Source: Arcuatula senhousia
Taxonomy: Eukaryota; Mollusca; Bivalvia; Mytilida; Mytilidae
Assembly (NCBI GenBank): GCA_963971305.1
Contig: OZ020309.1
Location: forward strand, 18,779,001 to 18,843,000
Direction: 5' to 3'
Length of the DNA: 64,000 bases
This document shows positions 61,201 through 63,613 of this stretch, piece by piece (the stretch's first letter is position 1; each line of letters starts with the position of its first letter). Made by a program: the position numbers and the translations under genes. Below the pieces are notes generated by a model, which did not search any database, had not been told where the DNA came from, and saw only the letters and a program-made list of their open reading frames with translations.

Positions 61201-63319
61201 CATTTTAGTCTTTTATAAGTTTTTTTTCTATTTCAGTCTGATATAATCCACCAGAGTGTTATGGAGCTGATTCACTCAGAAGATCGTGAAGAATTCAAGA
61301 AACAACTGACGTGGAATTCTACGCTTCCTCAGGAAAAATCTAGCATGACGCTACATGAAATCATGATGCCAGGTACAAAGCTTAAAATTAAGATAGGTGC
61401 AGGTTTAAGAAAACTAATTTTAACACGAAATTAACAGGATACAACCAAACTTTAATATGTTAAGAAAATATATTTAAGATTTTCTCAGGAAAATCCAGCA
61501 TGATACTACATGAAATTATGATGACATTTAAAGCTTTATACACATGGTTCCAACGCCATCCTTGAATTCAAGGAAAAAGTCCTTGAATTTTATCAAATAT
61601 CCTTGTAAAACCCTGGAATTTTGTAAAATGCAGATTTGTTGACCGTTTGATAAAAAAAGGCCGAAAAATATTGAATTTTAAAAAATTTGCGGACTATTTT
61701 GATCCTTGAAAATGACCTCAATACCCTTGAAAAGTCCTAGAAAAACCCTTGAATTTTGTGTCCAAAAAATAGTGGGAACTAATACAAGAATCAGGGGGAA
61801 ATATTGGCAGTAGCCCAGTTGCCCATGGCTACTAAATTTTTAGCTGGGCTACTGAAATATTAAAAATATTAAGTTGAAAATATAGAGAGAATGGTAAAAA
61901 AATAAGGTCTTGGCTACCAGAAAAAAATGTTAAGCATGTTGAGCCATTTTCAATGCAAAAATATTGCACATAAATGTAATATTATTTTTAAAAATTACCA
62001 GTTAGAAATATTTCCCTGTTGGTCATTCAAAAATTGAATTTGTACAAGACAAATATAACCAAGATCAGAGCCATGCTCTCTTATCATTTGTTAGAAAATT
62101 TTGAAAATATTTATCTTGTCAATAAGGAAAATATAGAATGATATTTTATTGTGCGTGTCAGAGTTTCATGTAGAATTGATTAAAAATGTATTTATATAAG
62201 CAGAGTTGAAAATAATAACCCGACCGCCAGCCCGAGACTTCCAACTTTTTGGCAGGCCTAGGGCTGGCTAAAATTCATGAAAATTTAACTTGCTATATAT
62301 TAAAAACAGGTAGAATTTCAATTCAGGGCTGGTTGCCTTTTTAGCCAATATCCTACCCTGATATAAGGAAATAATTTTGTTTTTCAGAAAATTATCACTA
62401 CCTACATAGGTCTTTCACAGTACGCTTCCGATGTTTGCTGGACAATACATCAGGATTCATTGTAAGTGTTCCTTTTAACGTACATTTCTAGGCCAAATTA
62501 CCAAAGACAAACAATTTAGTCACAATATAAAAATGAAAGGATATGGAGATTCAGAATATATGACAAAATTATAAAAATGAAACAAAGGTGTTCTTCATCC
62601 TAAAGATTTATAAATTAAAAGATGCTCTTCAAATTCATTGTTACACTCAAATTAAACTTGATATATCATGTATATGATATTAAAGGGCTGTTCCAGAATT
62701 AAATGTGGGGGTTGGGGGGTTGGAAGGCACTTTTTTCTTTACCCCACCACCCATCAAAAAATAAAAAAACTTTTATCATTGTTTCTTCACAAAATATTTC
62801 TAAAACACCAACCACCCACCATATATGTAACAGAAATTCCTCCCGACCCCTCCCCACGTTTTATTCTGGAACAGCCCTAAGCTTAAACCATACATTTCTT
62901 TTGCACTTCTCAGTAAAGTCTATATCACCAAATAAACCTCTCTTTCAGACTTTCTTTTTTTATTGAGGAGTAAGGAAAGATAGATGTATGACTATGTACC
63001 GTACATGTTCATACATGAATTAAAAAAAAACTTTCAAAGCTACATGAAAGTATCATAGTTAATTGACATCAGATTTCCAATTTATGTGCGAAATTTACTA
63101 ATTTCAGAATTTCTTTTCAATTTTTCAGACATTAGAAATTAATGGATGGATCAGATTGTTACACAGTACAGGTCCCAGACAGAATGAAGACCCCCAGATG
63201 GGACTATTTGCCACGTGTTGTCCTTTTGGTCCTCTTTCGTTATTGGACCTCCCGTCCAGAGAGCTCACATTCAAGTCCAAACATAAGATGGACTTCTCTC
63301 CTATGTCAATGGATAATCG
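4260..63319 (+). CDS. AHR: Aryl hydrocarbon receptor gene (7 coding exons, 3' end beyond window)
   Basis: This is a bHLH-PAS transcription factor. In the family it dimerises with ARNT in the nucleus and binds GCGTG-core response elements. The spliced exons give a continuous frame of 273 residues: a basic N-terminus (MYATKRRRR), a bHLH at about residues 23-75, a linker 76-110, PAS-A at about 111-250, and the first strand of PAS-B. Splice phases agree at every junction (2, 1, 0, 0, 1, 0), and all introns are GT-AG. The SKRHRERLN basic region and the MYA start separate it from SIM, HIF and NPAS relatives. Introns 1 and 2 together take up over 53 kb. Bivalve AHRs studied so far are reported not to bind dioxin; the ligand pocket is outside this window, so nothing can be said here. 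The 5' UTR extent and the 3' exons are not seen. Confidence 0.95.
8838..8885 (+). repeat. AGTAGCCCAG hairpin repeat, copy 1
   Basis: It starts AGTAGCCCAGCTCAAAATC and continues GGCCATGGGCATTGGGCCCAT. It is homologous, in opposite orientation, to 61808-61854, where the two ends still form an 11-bp stem. In this copy the right arm has decayed (TGGGCCCAT instead of TGGGCTACT). Function unknown; probably the end of a dispersed element. Confidence 0.5.
11093..11201 (+). repeat. Dispersed repeat 'GAGATGTGGAATAAGTG', copy 1
   Basis: About 105 bp shared with 20244-20349 (closest), 27828-27920, 34449-34546 and, inverted, 60861-60935. The conserved start is ATGAGATGTGGAATAAGTGT, followed by CACAGCCCACAATCAA and the end ACCGCCAGCAGCCTTCAAC. 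No terminal inverted repeats or target duplications are obvious, so a SINE or short non-autonomous element is possible. Confidence 0.75.
11772..12650 (+). repeat. Two-unit tandem duplication split by a transposon
   Basis: Unit 1 (about 11772-11970) and unit 2 (about 11981-12062 plus 12547-12650) share GGATGAAGCCT, AAAATCAAAGCTGTCATAT, TTTGAAAAC, GGC(A/T)TGTTTTGTATG and AGTCTTTG in the same order. Unit 2 is interrupted by the 484-bp element at 12063-12546, so unit 1 shows what the site looked like before insertion. Confidence 0.7.
12063..12546. mobile_element. piggyBac-like non-autonomous element at a TTAA site
   Basis: The left end TTAAGGTGGGACG (12063-12075) and right end CGTCCCACCTTAA (12534-12546) are perfect 13-bp inverted repeats that include TTAA, the target duplicated by piggyBac elements. 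The matching place in the upstream duplicate unit reads TCAA with no insertion. The interior has no transposase reading frame. The superfamily assignment is inferred from the TTAA target only. Confidence 0.7.
12746..12790 (+). repeat. T-run followed by G-rich tract
   Basis: About eleven T residues, ten G residues, then GTGGGGAGGGGAGAAAGAGGGG. Similar T-then-G tracts occur near 410-430 and 43370-43430 in this window. Confidence 0.7.
16286..16530 (+). repeat. Hairpin-headed repeat, TTTCAC family, copy 1
   Basis: It begins with a hairpin (GATTTCAC-AGA-GTGAAAAATC, 16286-16306). The body shares TTTTCTCAG, ACTACTT, CAGCCA and TCAGGATGGGGTCCCATAAA with 48860-49130, and ends in TGGCCATTTTTG and a T-rich stretch. 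The 76-residue frame at 16297-16527 is part of the repeat and is not believed to be a gene. Confidence 0.7.
17230..17500. repeat. Molluscan dispersed repeat with 12-bp inverted arms
   Basis: AGATCGCAATGG (17381-17392) is repeated inverted at 17468-17479. Between them lies GGTCCTGACTTGGTACAGGC, a motif I recall as very common in Mytilus sequence. Upstream, CTTGGGTGATCAATCTCATA probably belongs to the same element. Exact ends are unclear. Confidence 0.55.
20244..20349 (+). repeat. Dispersed repeat 'GAGATGTGGAATAAGTG', copy 2
   Basis: Near-identical to the copy at 11093-11201 over its full length (ATGAGATGTGGAATAAGTGT to CAGCAGCCTTCAACAAGGCC). It ends about 65 bp before the inverted-repeat transposon at 20416. 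Confidence 0.75.
20416..21832. mobile_element. Non-autonomous DNA transposon, CAGTAGCG ends, 5-bp target duplication
   Basis: Perfect 15-bp terminal inverted repeats CAGTAGCGTAGCTTG (20416-20430) and CAAGCTACGCTACTG (21818-21832) are flanked on both sides by GATCC. Subterminal CCTCGGTAG sequences also match, and there are hairpins CCGAGGCA-CT-TGCCTCGG near the left end and two G/C hairpins near the right end. The length is 1.4 kb with no recognisable transposase. CAG...CTG ends suggest the hAT group; a 5-bp duplication would fit a hAT5-like family rather than standard 8-bp hATs. Confidence 0.75.
21737..21791. other. Nested G/C hairpins near a transposon end
   Basis: GGGGGGC-TTT-GCCCCCC (21737-21753) and CCAGGGGGCT...AGCCCCCTGG (21764-21773 with 21782-21791) are perfect stems of 7 and 10 bp, enclosed by GGCAGGGG/CCCCTGCC (21733 and 21794 onwards). 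They lie in the right subterminal region of the element at 20416-21832. Confidence 0.8.
24092..24298. mobile_element. CTGTGG MITE family, copy 1
   Basis: The ends CTGTGGATTCATT and AATGAAACCACAG are flanked by TA on each side, as in mariner-like elements. The two halves are imperfect inverted copies over about 200 bp (TTCATGGGTATCAATTCG against TTGGTACCCCACGAAAAT). Related copies are at 51274, 55141 and 56062. There is no coding capacity. Confidence 0.8.
27828..27920 (+). repeat. Dispersed repeat 'GAGATGTGGAATAAGTG', copy 3 (diverged)
   Basis: ATGAGATTTGGAATAAGTGT, then a clearly diverged body, ending CAGCCAGCAACTTTTAC. It lies about 180 bp upstream of AHR exon 2. Confidence 0.55.
28102..28289 (+). 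CDS. AHR: AHR coding exon 2 (bHLH domain)
   Basis: The exon follows a pyrimidine-rich acceptor (tttttcag at 28094-28101) and ends at donor CAAG|GTAAGT (28290). It encodes about 62 residues with the hallmark basic region [17 protein letters not shown], then helix 1 ([10 protein letters not shown]), a loop, and helix 2 ([21 protein letters not shown]). The H-R pair in SKRHRER sits where AHR contacts the GTG half site, and KRHRER is the second part of the bipartite nuclear signal. It joins exon 1 in phase 2 (AG|T, serine 13) and leaves a single G for exon 3. Vertebrate AHR genes also encode the bHLH in one exon that ends just after this motif. Identification is very secure from sequence alone. 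Confidence 0.97.
28581..29829. mobile_element. DNA transposon with perfect 33-bp inverted ends, just after exon 2
   Basis: CATGGAAGTATTAAATTGAC begins a 33-bp terminal repeat (28581-28613), repeated without mismatch in inverted orientation at 29797-29829. ATATAAA flanks both sides (28574-28580 and 29830-29836); with the following C the duplication may be 8 bp (ATATAAAC), which would fit hAT. The element is 1,249 bp and less AT-rich than its surroundings. It has no recognisable transposase; the longest frame is a 67-codon minus-strand one at 29509-29712. The intact arms suggest recent insertion. It sits 291 bp inside intron 2. Confidence 0.85.
33118..33200 (+). repeat. Mussel-type dispersed motif (GACGCGCCTTTCGTC)
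   Basis: GACGCGCCTTTCGTCTATTC, then AAGACTCATCAGAGGCGCTT, with stems GCGCCT/AGGCGC (33136-33141, 33165-33170) and GTCT/AGAC inside. I recall near-identical sequence (with GACGCGCGTTTCGTC) as a frequent repeat in Mytilus. Ends not defined. Confidence 0.5.
33328..33461. repeat. Three consecutive TTGACCTT-type hairpins
   Basis: ATTGACCTT/AAGGTCAAT (33328-33350, 9-bp stem), ATTATTGACCT/AGGTCAATAAT (33404-33431, perfect 11-bp stem, 6-nt loop) and TATTACC/GGTAATA (33438-33461). The first two have the same stem sequence. Identity unknown; possibly a small palindromic element. Confidence 0.6.
33500..34051 (-). pseudogene. 3' end of a truncated LINE-type reverse transcriptase
   Basis: The minus-strand frame 34051-33770 encodes [20 protein letters not shown] followed by AYTTFRKEL, the zinc-knuckle-like segment (C-x2-C, then H-x4-C) near the C-terminus of non-LTR retrotransposon ORF2 proteins. 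In those proteins it lies downstream of the reverse transcriptase domain. An in-frame stop lies six codons upstream of the ATG and no RT domain is present, so the copy is 5'-truncated and inactive. The 3' tail on the minus strand carries AATTCT-type repeats (33505-33522), as many LINE tails do. It is a relic, not a host gene. Confidence 0.7.
34449..34546 (+). repeat. Dispersed repeat 'GAGATGTGGAATAAGTG', copy 4
   Basis: Starts GATAATGAGATGTAGTG with a short internal deletion relative to the other copies, continues CACATAGCCCACA and ends CAATCAACAAGGCCAGTA. Confidence 0.6.
35470..35638. mobile_element. Short MITE with CAG(T/G)GG(C/T)GGATC ends
   Basis: Left end CAGGGGTGGATCAGG and right end CCTGGATCCGCCACTG are imperfect inverted repeats, flanked on both sides by CAAAG, a 5-bp target duplication. 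Ends and duplication length resemble the larger element at 20416-21832. G-rich left and C-rich right interiors would pair over most of the element. Confidence 0.75.
36600..36851. mobile_element. MITE related to the GGTGGATC family (decayed)
   Basis: CAATGGTGGATCTAGAAATT with a G-rich stretch at the left, and CCCCCCTCTGTTAATCCACC then ACTAG at the right, are inverted relatives. The 82-residue frame 36634-36882 lies inside it and is not a gene. A left-end fragment of the same family (GTGACGGATCCAGAAATTTT) occurs at about 49910. Confidence 0.55.
37016..37870 (+). repeat. Cluster of ATGCCCC-family repeats
   Basis: The hairpin head TGCCCC...TAC-GAAA-GTA-GGGGCA lies at 37645-37669, followed by CATATTGTTAGAGCTCTTCTGTCC. 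Shared tail pieces recur: GTGATATGGGG and GACATATT at 37097-37130 and 37710-37745; GTAGTCTTTTCATATT and TTTTGATATGATAT at 37540-37620 and 37750-37840. Partial copies appear to be inserted into or next to each other. Ends are approximate. Confidence 0.55.
38150..39132 (+). mobile_element. Hairpin-headed element, AGCTCAC family (possible Helentron-derived element)
   Basis: Head hairpin TAGCTCAC-C-TGACCC-GAA-GGGTCA-T-GTGAGCTA at 38150-38182, then a (GTCC)n-like microsatellite (38197-38234). The interior has two to three degenerate direct repeats about 500 bp apart (CCACTGAAGGGATTG at about 38268, 38764 and 39025; CCAACATGGCC at 38356 and 38851). At the right, TCAGGTGAGC (39098-39107) is the inverse of the left GCTCACCTGA. 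It is followed by the stem-loop AGGCTCC-TG-GGAGCCT (39113-39128) and CTAGTT. No open frame of note. The layout resembles HINE/DINE-1-type derivatives of Helentrons; that assignment is inference. Confidence 0.75.
40728..41010 (+). repeat. ATGCCCC-family hairpin-headed repeat, two partial copies
   Basis: The first copy starts with the hairpin ATGCCCCACT-AACTGA-AGTGGAGGGGCAT (40728-40756), followed by TTTAGTGTTTGTTTCCGTTT. A second begins at 40891 (TATGCCCCATTACAAAAGAA, GAGGGACACAT) with TCTCTGTCCGTTC and ATGTCTTTCAGAGATATT. Related to the cluster at 37016-37870. Confidence 0.55.
43503..44366. mobile_element. 864-bp inverted-repeat element rich in GGGATCCC
   Basis: TACCCCATAGAAAAT at 43503 is matched perfectly, inverted, at the right end (44352-44366). 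Imperfect similarity extends inward through GATCACACCAAA and TGGGATC for about 60 bp. Near the left end a 22-bp unit (GGGATCCCATCTATTTCCCA followed by CT) is repeated about 3.5 times at 43579-43653. Near the right end are GTGGGATCCCAC and GAGATGGGATCTC strings. No transposase is recognisable. TA next to each end may be the target. Confidence 0.75.
47508..47620. mobile_element. Short palindromic MITE-like element
   Basis: GACCTAGGGACGTAAGA at the left and TCTTACCCCTAGTCC at the right are imperfect inverted arms, with an inner perfect 10-bp pair TTTCCATTCC/GGAATGGAAA. About 110 bp, no coding capacity. Confidence 0.55.
47852..48825 (+). repeat. 31-bp minisatellite, about 30 units
   Basis: The unit is 31 bp: GGCTGTGTCAGCACAGGGTT followed by AGTTGGACTAA. 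Roughly 30 units run head to tail, mostly with 0-3 substitutions; variants include CAGCACTGGG, TGCCAGC, TCAACAC and TTAATTGG. The first two units are the most diverged. One unit is interrupted at 48031-48073 by foreign sequence containing ACTGTAAACCAACAAACTTT. One unit has a 4-bp AATT-type insertion near 48302. Confidence 0.97.
48860..49130 (+). repeat. Hairpin-headed repeat, TTTCAC family, copy 2
   Basis: It starts with a partly decayed hairpin (CCAGATATCACTAGTGAAAA then TCCGG, 48860-48884). The body shares TTTTCTCAGCAACTACTT, CAGCCATTTGATATTTGG and TCAGGATGGGGTCCCATAAA with the copy at 16286-16530. It begins about 35 bp after the minisatellite ends. Confidence 0.7.
50117..50180 (+). repeat. 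GTGA microsatellite plus molluscan repeat fragment
   Basis: GAGTGAGTGAGTGAGTTGGT followed by GTTTTACGCCCGTGCAACGC and TATATAGGTTATTTACAGGCG. I recall TTTTACGCC...GCAA...TATA phrases from molluscan short interspersed repeats; the fragment has no A or B box that I can see. Confidence 0.4.
51274..51445. mobile_element. CTGTGG MITE family, copy 2 (decayed)
   Basis: The left end TACTGTGGTTTAAGTATTTA and the phrase GTGGCTTTGACCTACAAATA match the copy at 55141. The right end has decayed; the boundary near 51445 is approximate. Confidence 0.5.
51545..51563 (+). repeat. G19 homopolymer
   Basis: Nineteen consecutive G residues followed by TGGTGGG. The length is likely variable and sequencing-sensitive. 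Similar G or C runs occur at 37770 (G10), 54020-54033 (G13-14) and 57916-57928 (C13). Confidence 0.9.
52944..53129. mobile_element. 186-bp MITE with 22-bp inverted ends
   Basis: CACATGGGCTTGAATTCTGG then TC (52944-52965) matches the inverted right end (53108-53129) at 21 of 22 positions. Interior arms continue imperfectly (TTATATTGAC, GGTCAAT). No coding capacity. Confidence 0.8.
54001..54290. mobile_element. 290-bp MITE with AGGGGACAACC ends
   Basis: Perfect 19-bp inverted repeats AGGGGACAACCATTTGATT (54001-54019) and its complement (54272-54290), extended imperfectly by GGGGGG, CTGGCAGTTTT. The interior repeats AATAAATATTCTG about six times. The two minus-strand open frames here are artefacts of this element. 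Confidence 0.85.
55141..55331. mobile_element. CTGTGG MITE family, copy 3
   Basis: TA followed by CTGTGGTTTCATTATAATTC at the left and TTAATCCACAG followed by TA at the right. The internal CATCTGTATGCTGGAGACATC and AAATTAAGAATC match the reverse complement of the copy at 24092. Confidence 0.75.
55524..56050 (+). mobile_element. Hairpin-headed element, GGGGAGACAT family, copy 1
   Basis: It starts at ATGTGGGGAGACATATTGTT; the left hairpin arm has been lost. Next are a GTCC/GTCTGT microsatellite (55550-55600) and internal direct repeats with ACTGAACCGAATTCAA and GTTGTGCATAT, about 170-190 bp apart. At the right are GGGGAGACAT (56007-56016), the stem-loop GTTTTTG-TAGG-CAAAAAC (56018-56035) and AAACTTTAATTTTAG. 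It is a sibling of 57088-57704. Confidence 0.7.
56062..56266. mobile_element. CTGTGG MITE family, copy 4
   Basis: The left end is degenerate (TAGTCGATTCATTTATTTTC); the right end AATGAAACCACAG followed by TA is intact. It begins about 12 bp after the end of the hairpin-headed repeat at 55524-56050. Confidence 0.7.
57088..57704 (+). mobile_element. Hairpin-headed element, GGGGAGACAT family, copy 2
   Basis: Head hairpin ATGTCTCCCC...CCAC-TTTT-GTGG-GGAGACAT (57088-57120), with a C-tract expanded by five bases in the left arm. Next are a GTCCGTCCGTCTGTCCGTC microsatellite and three direct repeats of about 175 bp (GTCAGCGCAACTCCTCT at about 57163, 57335 and 57507). At the right are GGGGAGACAT (57663-57672), stem-loop GTTTTTG-TAGG-CAAAAAC (57674-57691) and AAACTTTAATTTAG. 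It ends about 140 bp before the exon 3 duplicate. Confidence 0.75.
57705..57841 (+). other. AT-rich spacer before the exon 3 duplicate
   Basis: Unremarkable intron sequence ending in an A-run and a short pyrimidine tract (cttcctttctacag) that could act as a splice acceptor for the duplicate at 57842. Confidence 0.5.
57842..57930 (+). pseudogene. Partial duplicate of AHR exon 3, possible alternative exon
   Basis: From CAGACAGATATAA onward, 66 of 77 aligned bases match exon 3. By eye 4 codon changes are silent and 7 change the residue (for example H to Y, S to C, R to G). There is no in-frame stop. A pyrimidine-rich acceptor (cctttctacag, ending 57841) would join exon 2 in the correct phase. 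A 13-C run followed by CTT|GTAAAT gives a possible donor at 57931, and the resulting 89-nt exon has the same phase class as exon 3 (104 nt). The homologous stretch stops at the C-run, so the conserved exon end is missing. It may be a decaying duplicate or a mutually exclusive exon; no transcript evidence is available. Confidence 0.7.
57987..58090 (+). CDS. AHR: AHR coding exon 3 (bHLH to PAS-A linker)
   Basis: The acceptor is tcttttcag (ends 57986) and the donor is ACAG|GTATTT (58091). With the G from exon 2 it encodes 35 residues (76-110) ending GESILQ, which corresponds to the vertebrate EGEFLLQ just before PAS-A. The linker itself is histidine-rich ([11 protein letters not shown]) and poorly conserved in the family, so the call rests on splice phase, position and the conserved end. 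A partial, about 86% identical copy lies 157 bp upstream (57842-57930). Confidence 0.9.
58545..58634 (+). CDS. AHR: AHR coding exon 4 (start of PAS-A)
   Basis: Acceptor tttaatttag (ends 58544), donor CAG|GTAACT (58635). It encodes exactly 30 residues (111-140), both phases 0. [18 protein letters not shown] and EQYLGFHQ match the opening strands and the YLGF segment of AHR PAS-A, the dimerisation domain that pairs with ARNT. The last 33 coding bases plus the donor and 12 intron bases form the first unit of a 45-bp tandem array that runs on into intron 4. Confidence 0.95.
58602..58781 (+). repeat. 45-bp tandem repeat, four units, spanning the exon 4 splice donor
   Basis: Units are 58602-58646, 58647-58691, 58692-58736 and 58737-58781. 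Units 1 and 2 match at 35 of 45 bases and units 2 and 3 at 40 of 45. Unit 1 contains the last eleven codons of exon 4 and its donor. The GT is kept at the equivalent place in every unit (58635, 58680, 58725, 58770). The coding frame stays open through units 2 and 3 and stops at TGA 58737-58739. Use of the later GTs would insert 15 or 30 residues resembling the YLGFHQ segment, but their donor contexts (AAT|GTTTCT, CAT|GTTTCT) look weak. Confidence 0.9.
58782..60860 (+). other. AHR intron 4, unique part
   Basis: Between the 45-bp array and the inverted dispersed repeat at 60861 I see only AT-rich intron sequence plus the degenerate repeat cluster at 59598-60110. The 99-residue frame at 60560-60859 is T-rich and has no recognisable domain. 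Confidence 0.6.
59598..60110 (+). repeat. Degenerate direct repeats in AHR intron 4
   Basis: The phrases TTGTCTCCCTT, CAATCTT, GATAGTTTTT, TTATAAA, TTTGATTGA and GACCC...TAAACTT...AGAT recur in the same order about four times (around 59598-59705, 59726-59825, 59835-59910 and 60010-60108), at irregular spacing. Confidence 0.55.
60861..60935 (-). repeat. Dispersed repeat 'GAGATGTGGAATAAGTG', copy 5, inverted
   Basis: Read on the minus strand it starts AAATGAGATGTGGAATAAGT and continues GACACAACC before diverging. It directly abuts the hairpin-headed repeat that begins at 60936. Confidence 0.55.
60936..61205 (+). mobile_element. Hairpin-headed repeat, ATGTCGC family, next to exon 5
   Basis: Head hairpin TATGTCGC/GCGACATA (60936-60943, 60961-60968). 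The body phrases CAGTTTTCCTAGCAGCTAC, CACAGC, TTGATATTTGGC and CATCTACTTCCTGTTAAAC resemble the TTTCAC-family copies. Near the right end is the perfect palindrome GTCTTCCATGGAAGAC (61182-61197). The element ends about 30 bp before the exon 5 acceptor. Confidence 0.65.
61237..61372 (+). CDS. AHR: AHR coding exon 5 (middle of PAS-A)
   Basis: Acceptor ttctatttcag (ends 61236), donor CCAG|GTACAA (61373). It encodes 45 residues (141-185) plus one base. [20 protein letters not shown] is nearly identical to the family signature that follows YLGF in PAS-A; the QLTWNST part matches the RQLHW region. The tail (about [16 protein letters not shown]) corresponds to the variable loop of PAS-A. A repeat element of the hairpin-headed type ends about 40 bp upstream, so the branch point and pyrimidine tract lie next to inserted DNA. 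Confidence 0.96.
61483..61538 (+). pseudogene. Decayed copy of the AHR exon 5 3' end
   Basis: This segment repeats 61327-61383, from CTCAGGAAAA through the exon end and into the first intron bases (AAAGCTT), at an offset of 156 bp. It carries a one-base deletion that shifts the frame to an early TGA, and the donor is lost (CCAGGTAC has become GACATTTA). It therefore cannot work as an exon. No matching copy of the 5' part of exon 5 is seen, so only the last half was duplicated. Confidence 0.75.
61546..61780. mobile_element. Probable inverted-repeat element (CCTTGAATT-rich)
   Basis: TGGTTCC near 61546 and GGAACTA near 61780 are inverted, with CCTTGAATTCAAGG at the left and several CCTTGAA(A/T) strings inside. 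Arms are imperfect, so the boundaries are tentative. Confidence 0.4.
61808..61854 (-). repeat. AGTAGCCCAG hairpin repeat, copy 2
   Basis: CAGTAGCCCAG and CTGGGCTACTG form a perfect 11-bp stem around TTGCCCATGGCTACTAAATT. The minus strand is homologous to 8838-8885. A second hairpin with GCCAGCCC/GGGCTGGC arms follows at about 62228-62275 and may be part of the same decayed element. Confidence 0.6.
62388..62461 (+). CDS. AHR: AHR coding exon 6 (PAS-A)
   Basis: Acceptor tttgtttttcag (ends 62387), donor CATT|GTAAGT (62462). With the G from exon 5 it encodes 25 residues (186-210) and ends in phase 0. [17 protein letters not shown] matches the family motif (R-C-F-I-C-R-L-R-C-L-L-D-N-S-S-G-F in vertebrates), a diagnostic stretch of AHR PAS-A. 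No duplicate of this exon is seen nearby. Confidence 0.96.
62684..62878. mobile_element. 195-bp MITE in AHR intron 6
   Basis: AGGGCTGTTCCAGAAT at the left is matched by ATTCTGGAACAGCCCT at the right; similarity continues imperfectly through GTGGGG and GGGG tracts. No coding capacity. The two overlapping plus-strand frames at 62668-62966 come from this element. Confidence 0.8.
63129..63319 (+). CDS. AHR: AHR coding exon 7 (end of PAS-A, start of PAS-B)
   Basis: Acceptor caatttttcag (ends 63128), donor ATCG|GTAAGT (63320). It encodes 63 residues (211-273) plus two bases. [10 protein letters not shown] corresponds to the LKYLHG strand, [15 protein letters not shown] to the LALFAIATPLQPPSIL strand that ends PAS-A, and [15 protein letters not shown] to the beginning of PAS-B (FIFRTKHKLDFTPI in vertebrates). 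The overlapping 115-residue open frame at 63142-63489 is a shadow in another frame and runs into a transposon. The next exon lies beyond the window. Confidence 0.95.
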
Positions 63320-63397
63320 GTAAGTTAAACTTGTCTAATCCCAATCCTTTTGCAAACCCGCTCTTCTCCTCCCTTTTGTCTGAAAAATTGTGTTGGA

Positions 63398-63613
63398 TAT
63401 ACTGTAAACGTACTTATTTTCGCGAGGTATTTATTTTCACGGATTTCGCGGTCAAGCATATTTCGCGAAATTTAATACCCGCGAAATGAAATAATTTGCA
63501 TGAAATAAATAGAATTGTGAGCAGAATACGCGAAATTAAGTACCCGCGAACTTATATAAAATCGTTAAAGCGTGAAAATAAGTACCCGCGAAAATAAGTA
63601 CGGTTACAGTATA
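63398..63613. mobile_element. 216-bp MITE with 27-bp inverted ends in AHR intron 7
   Basis: TATACTGTAAACGTACTTAT then TTTCGCG at the left; the inverted right end matches at 26 of 27 positions. The interior repeats CGCGAAA and AAGTACCCGCGAA. The TA at each end suggests a mariner-like target. It begins 79 bp after the exon 7 donor. The high CpG content is unusual for this window. Confidence 0.85.

Noticed and set aside
63142..63489. 115-codon plus-strand open frame, the longest in the window
   Set aside because: It overlaps AHR exon 7 in a different frame and its second half lies in the intron and the MITE at 63398. The AHR frame has clear homology and splice sites.
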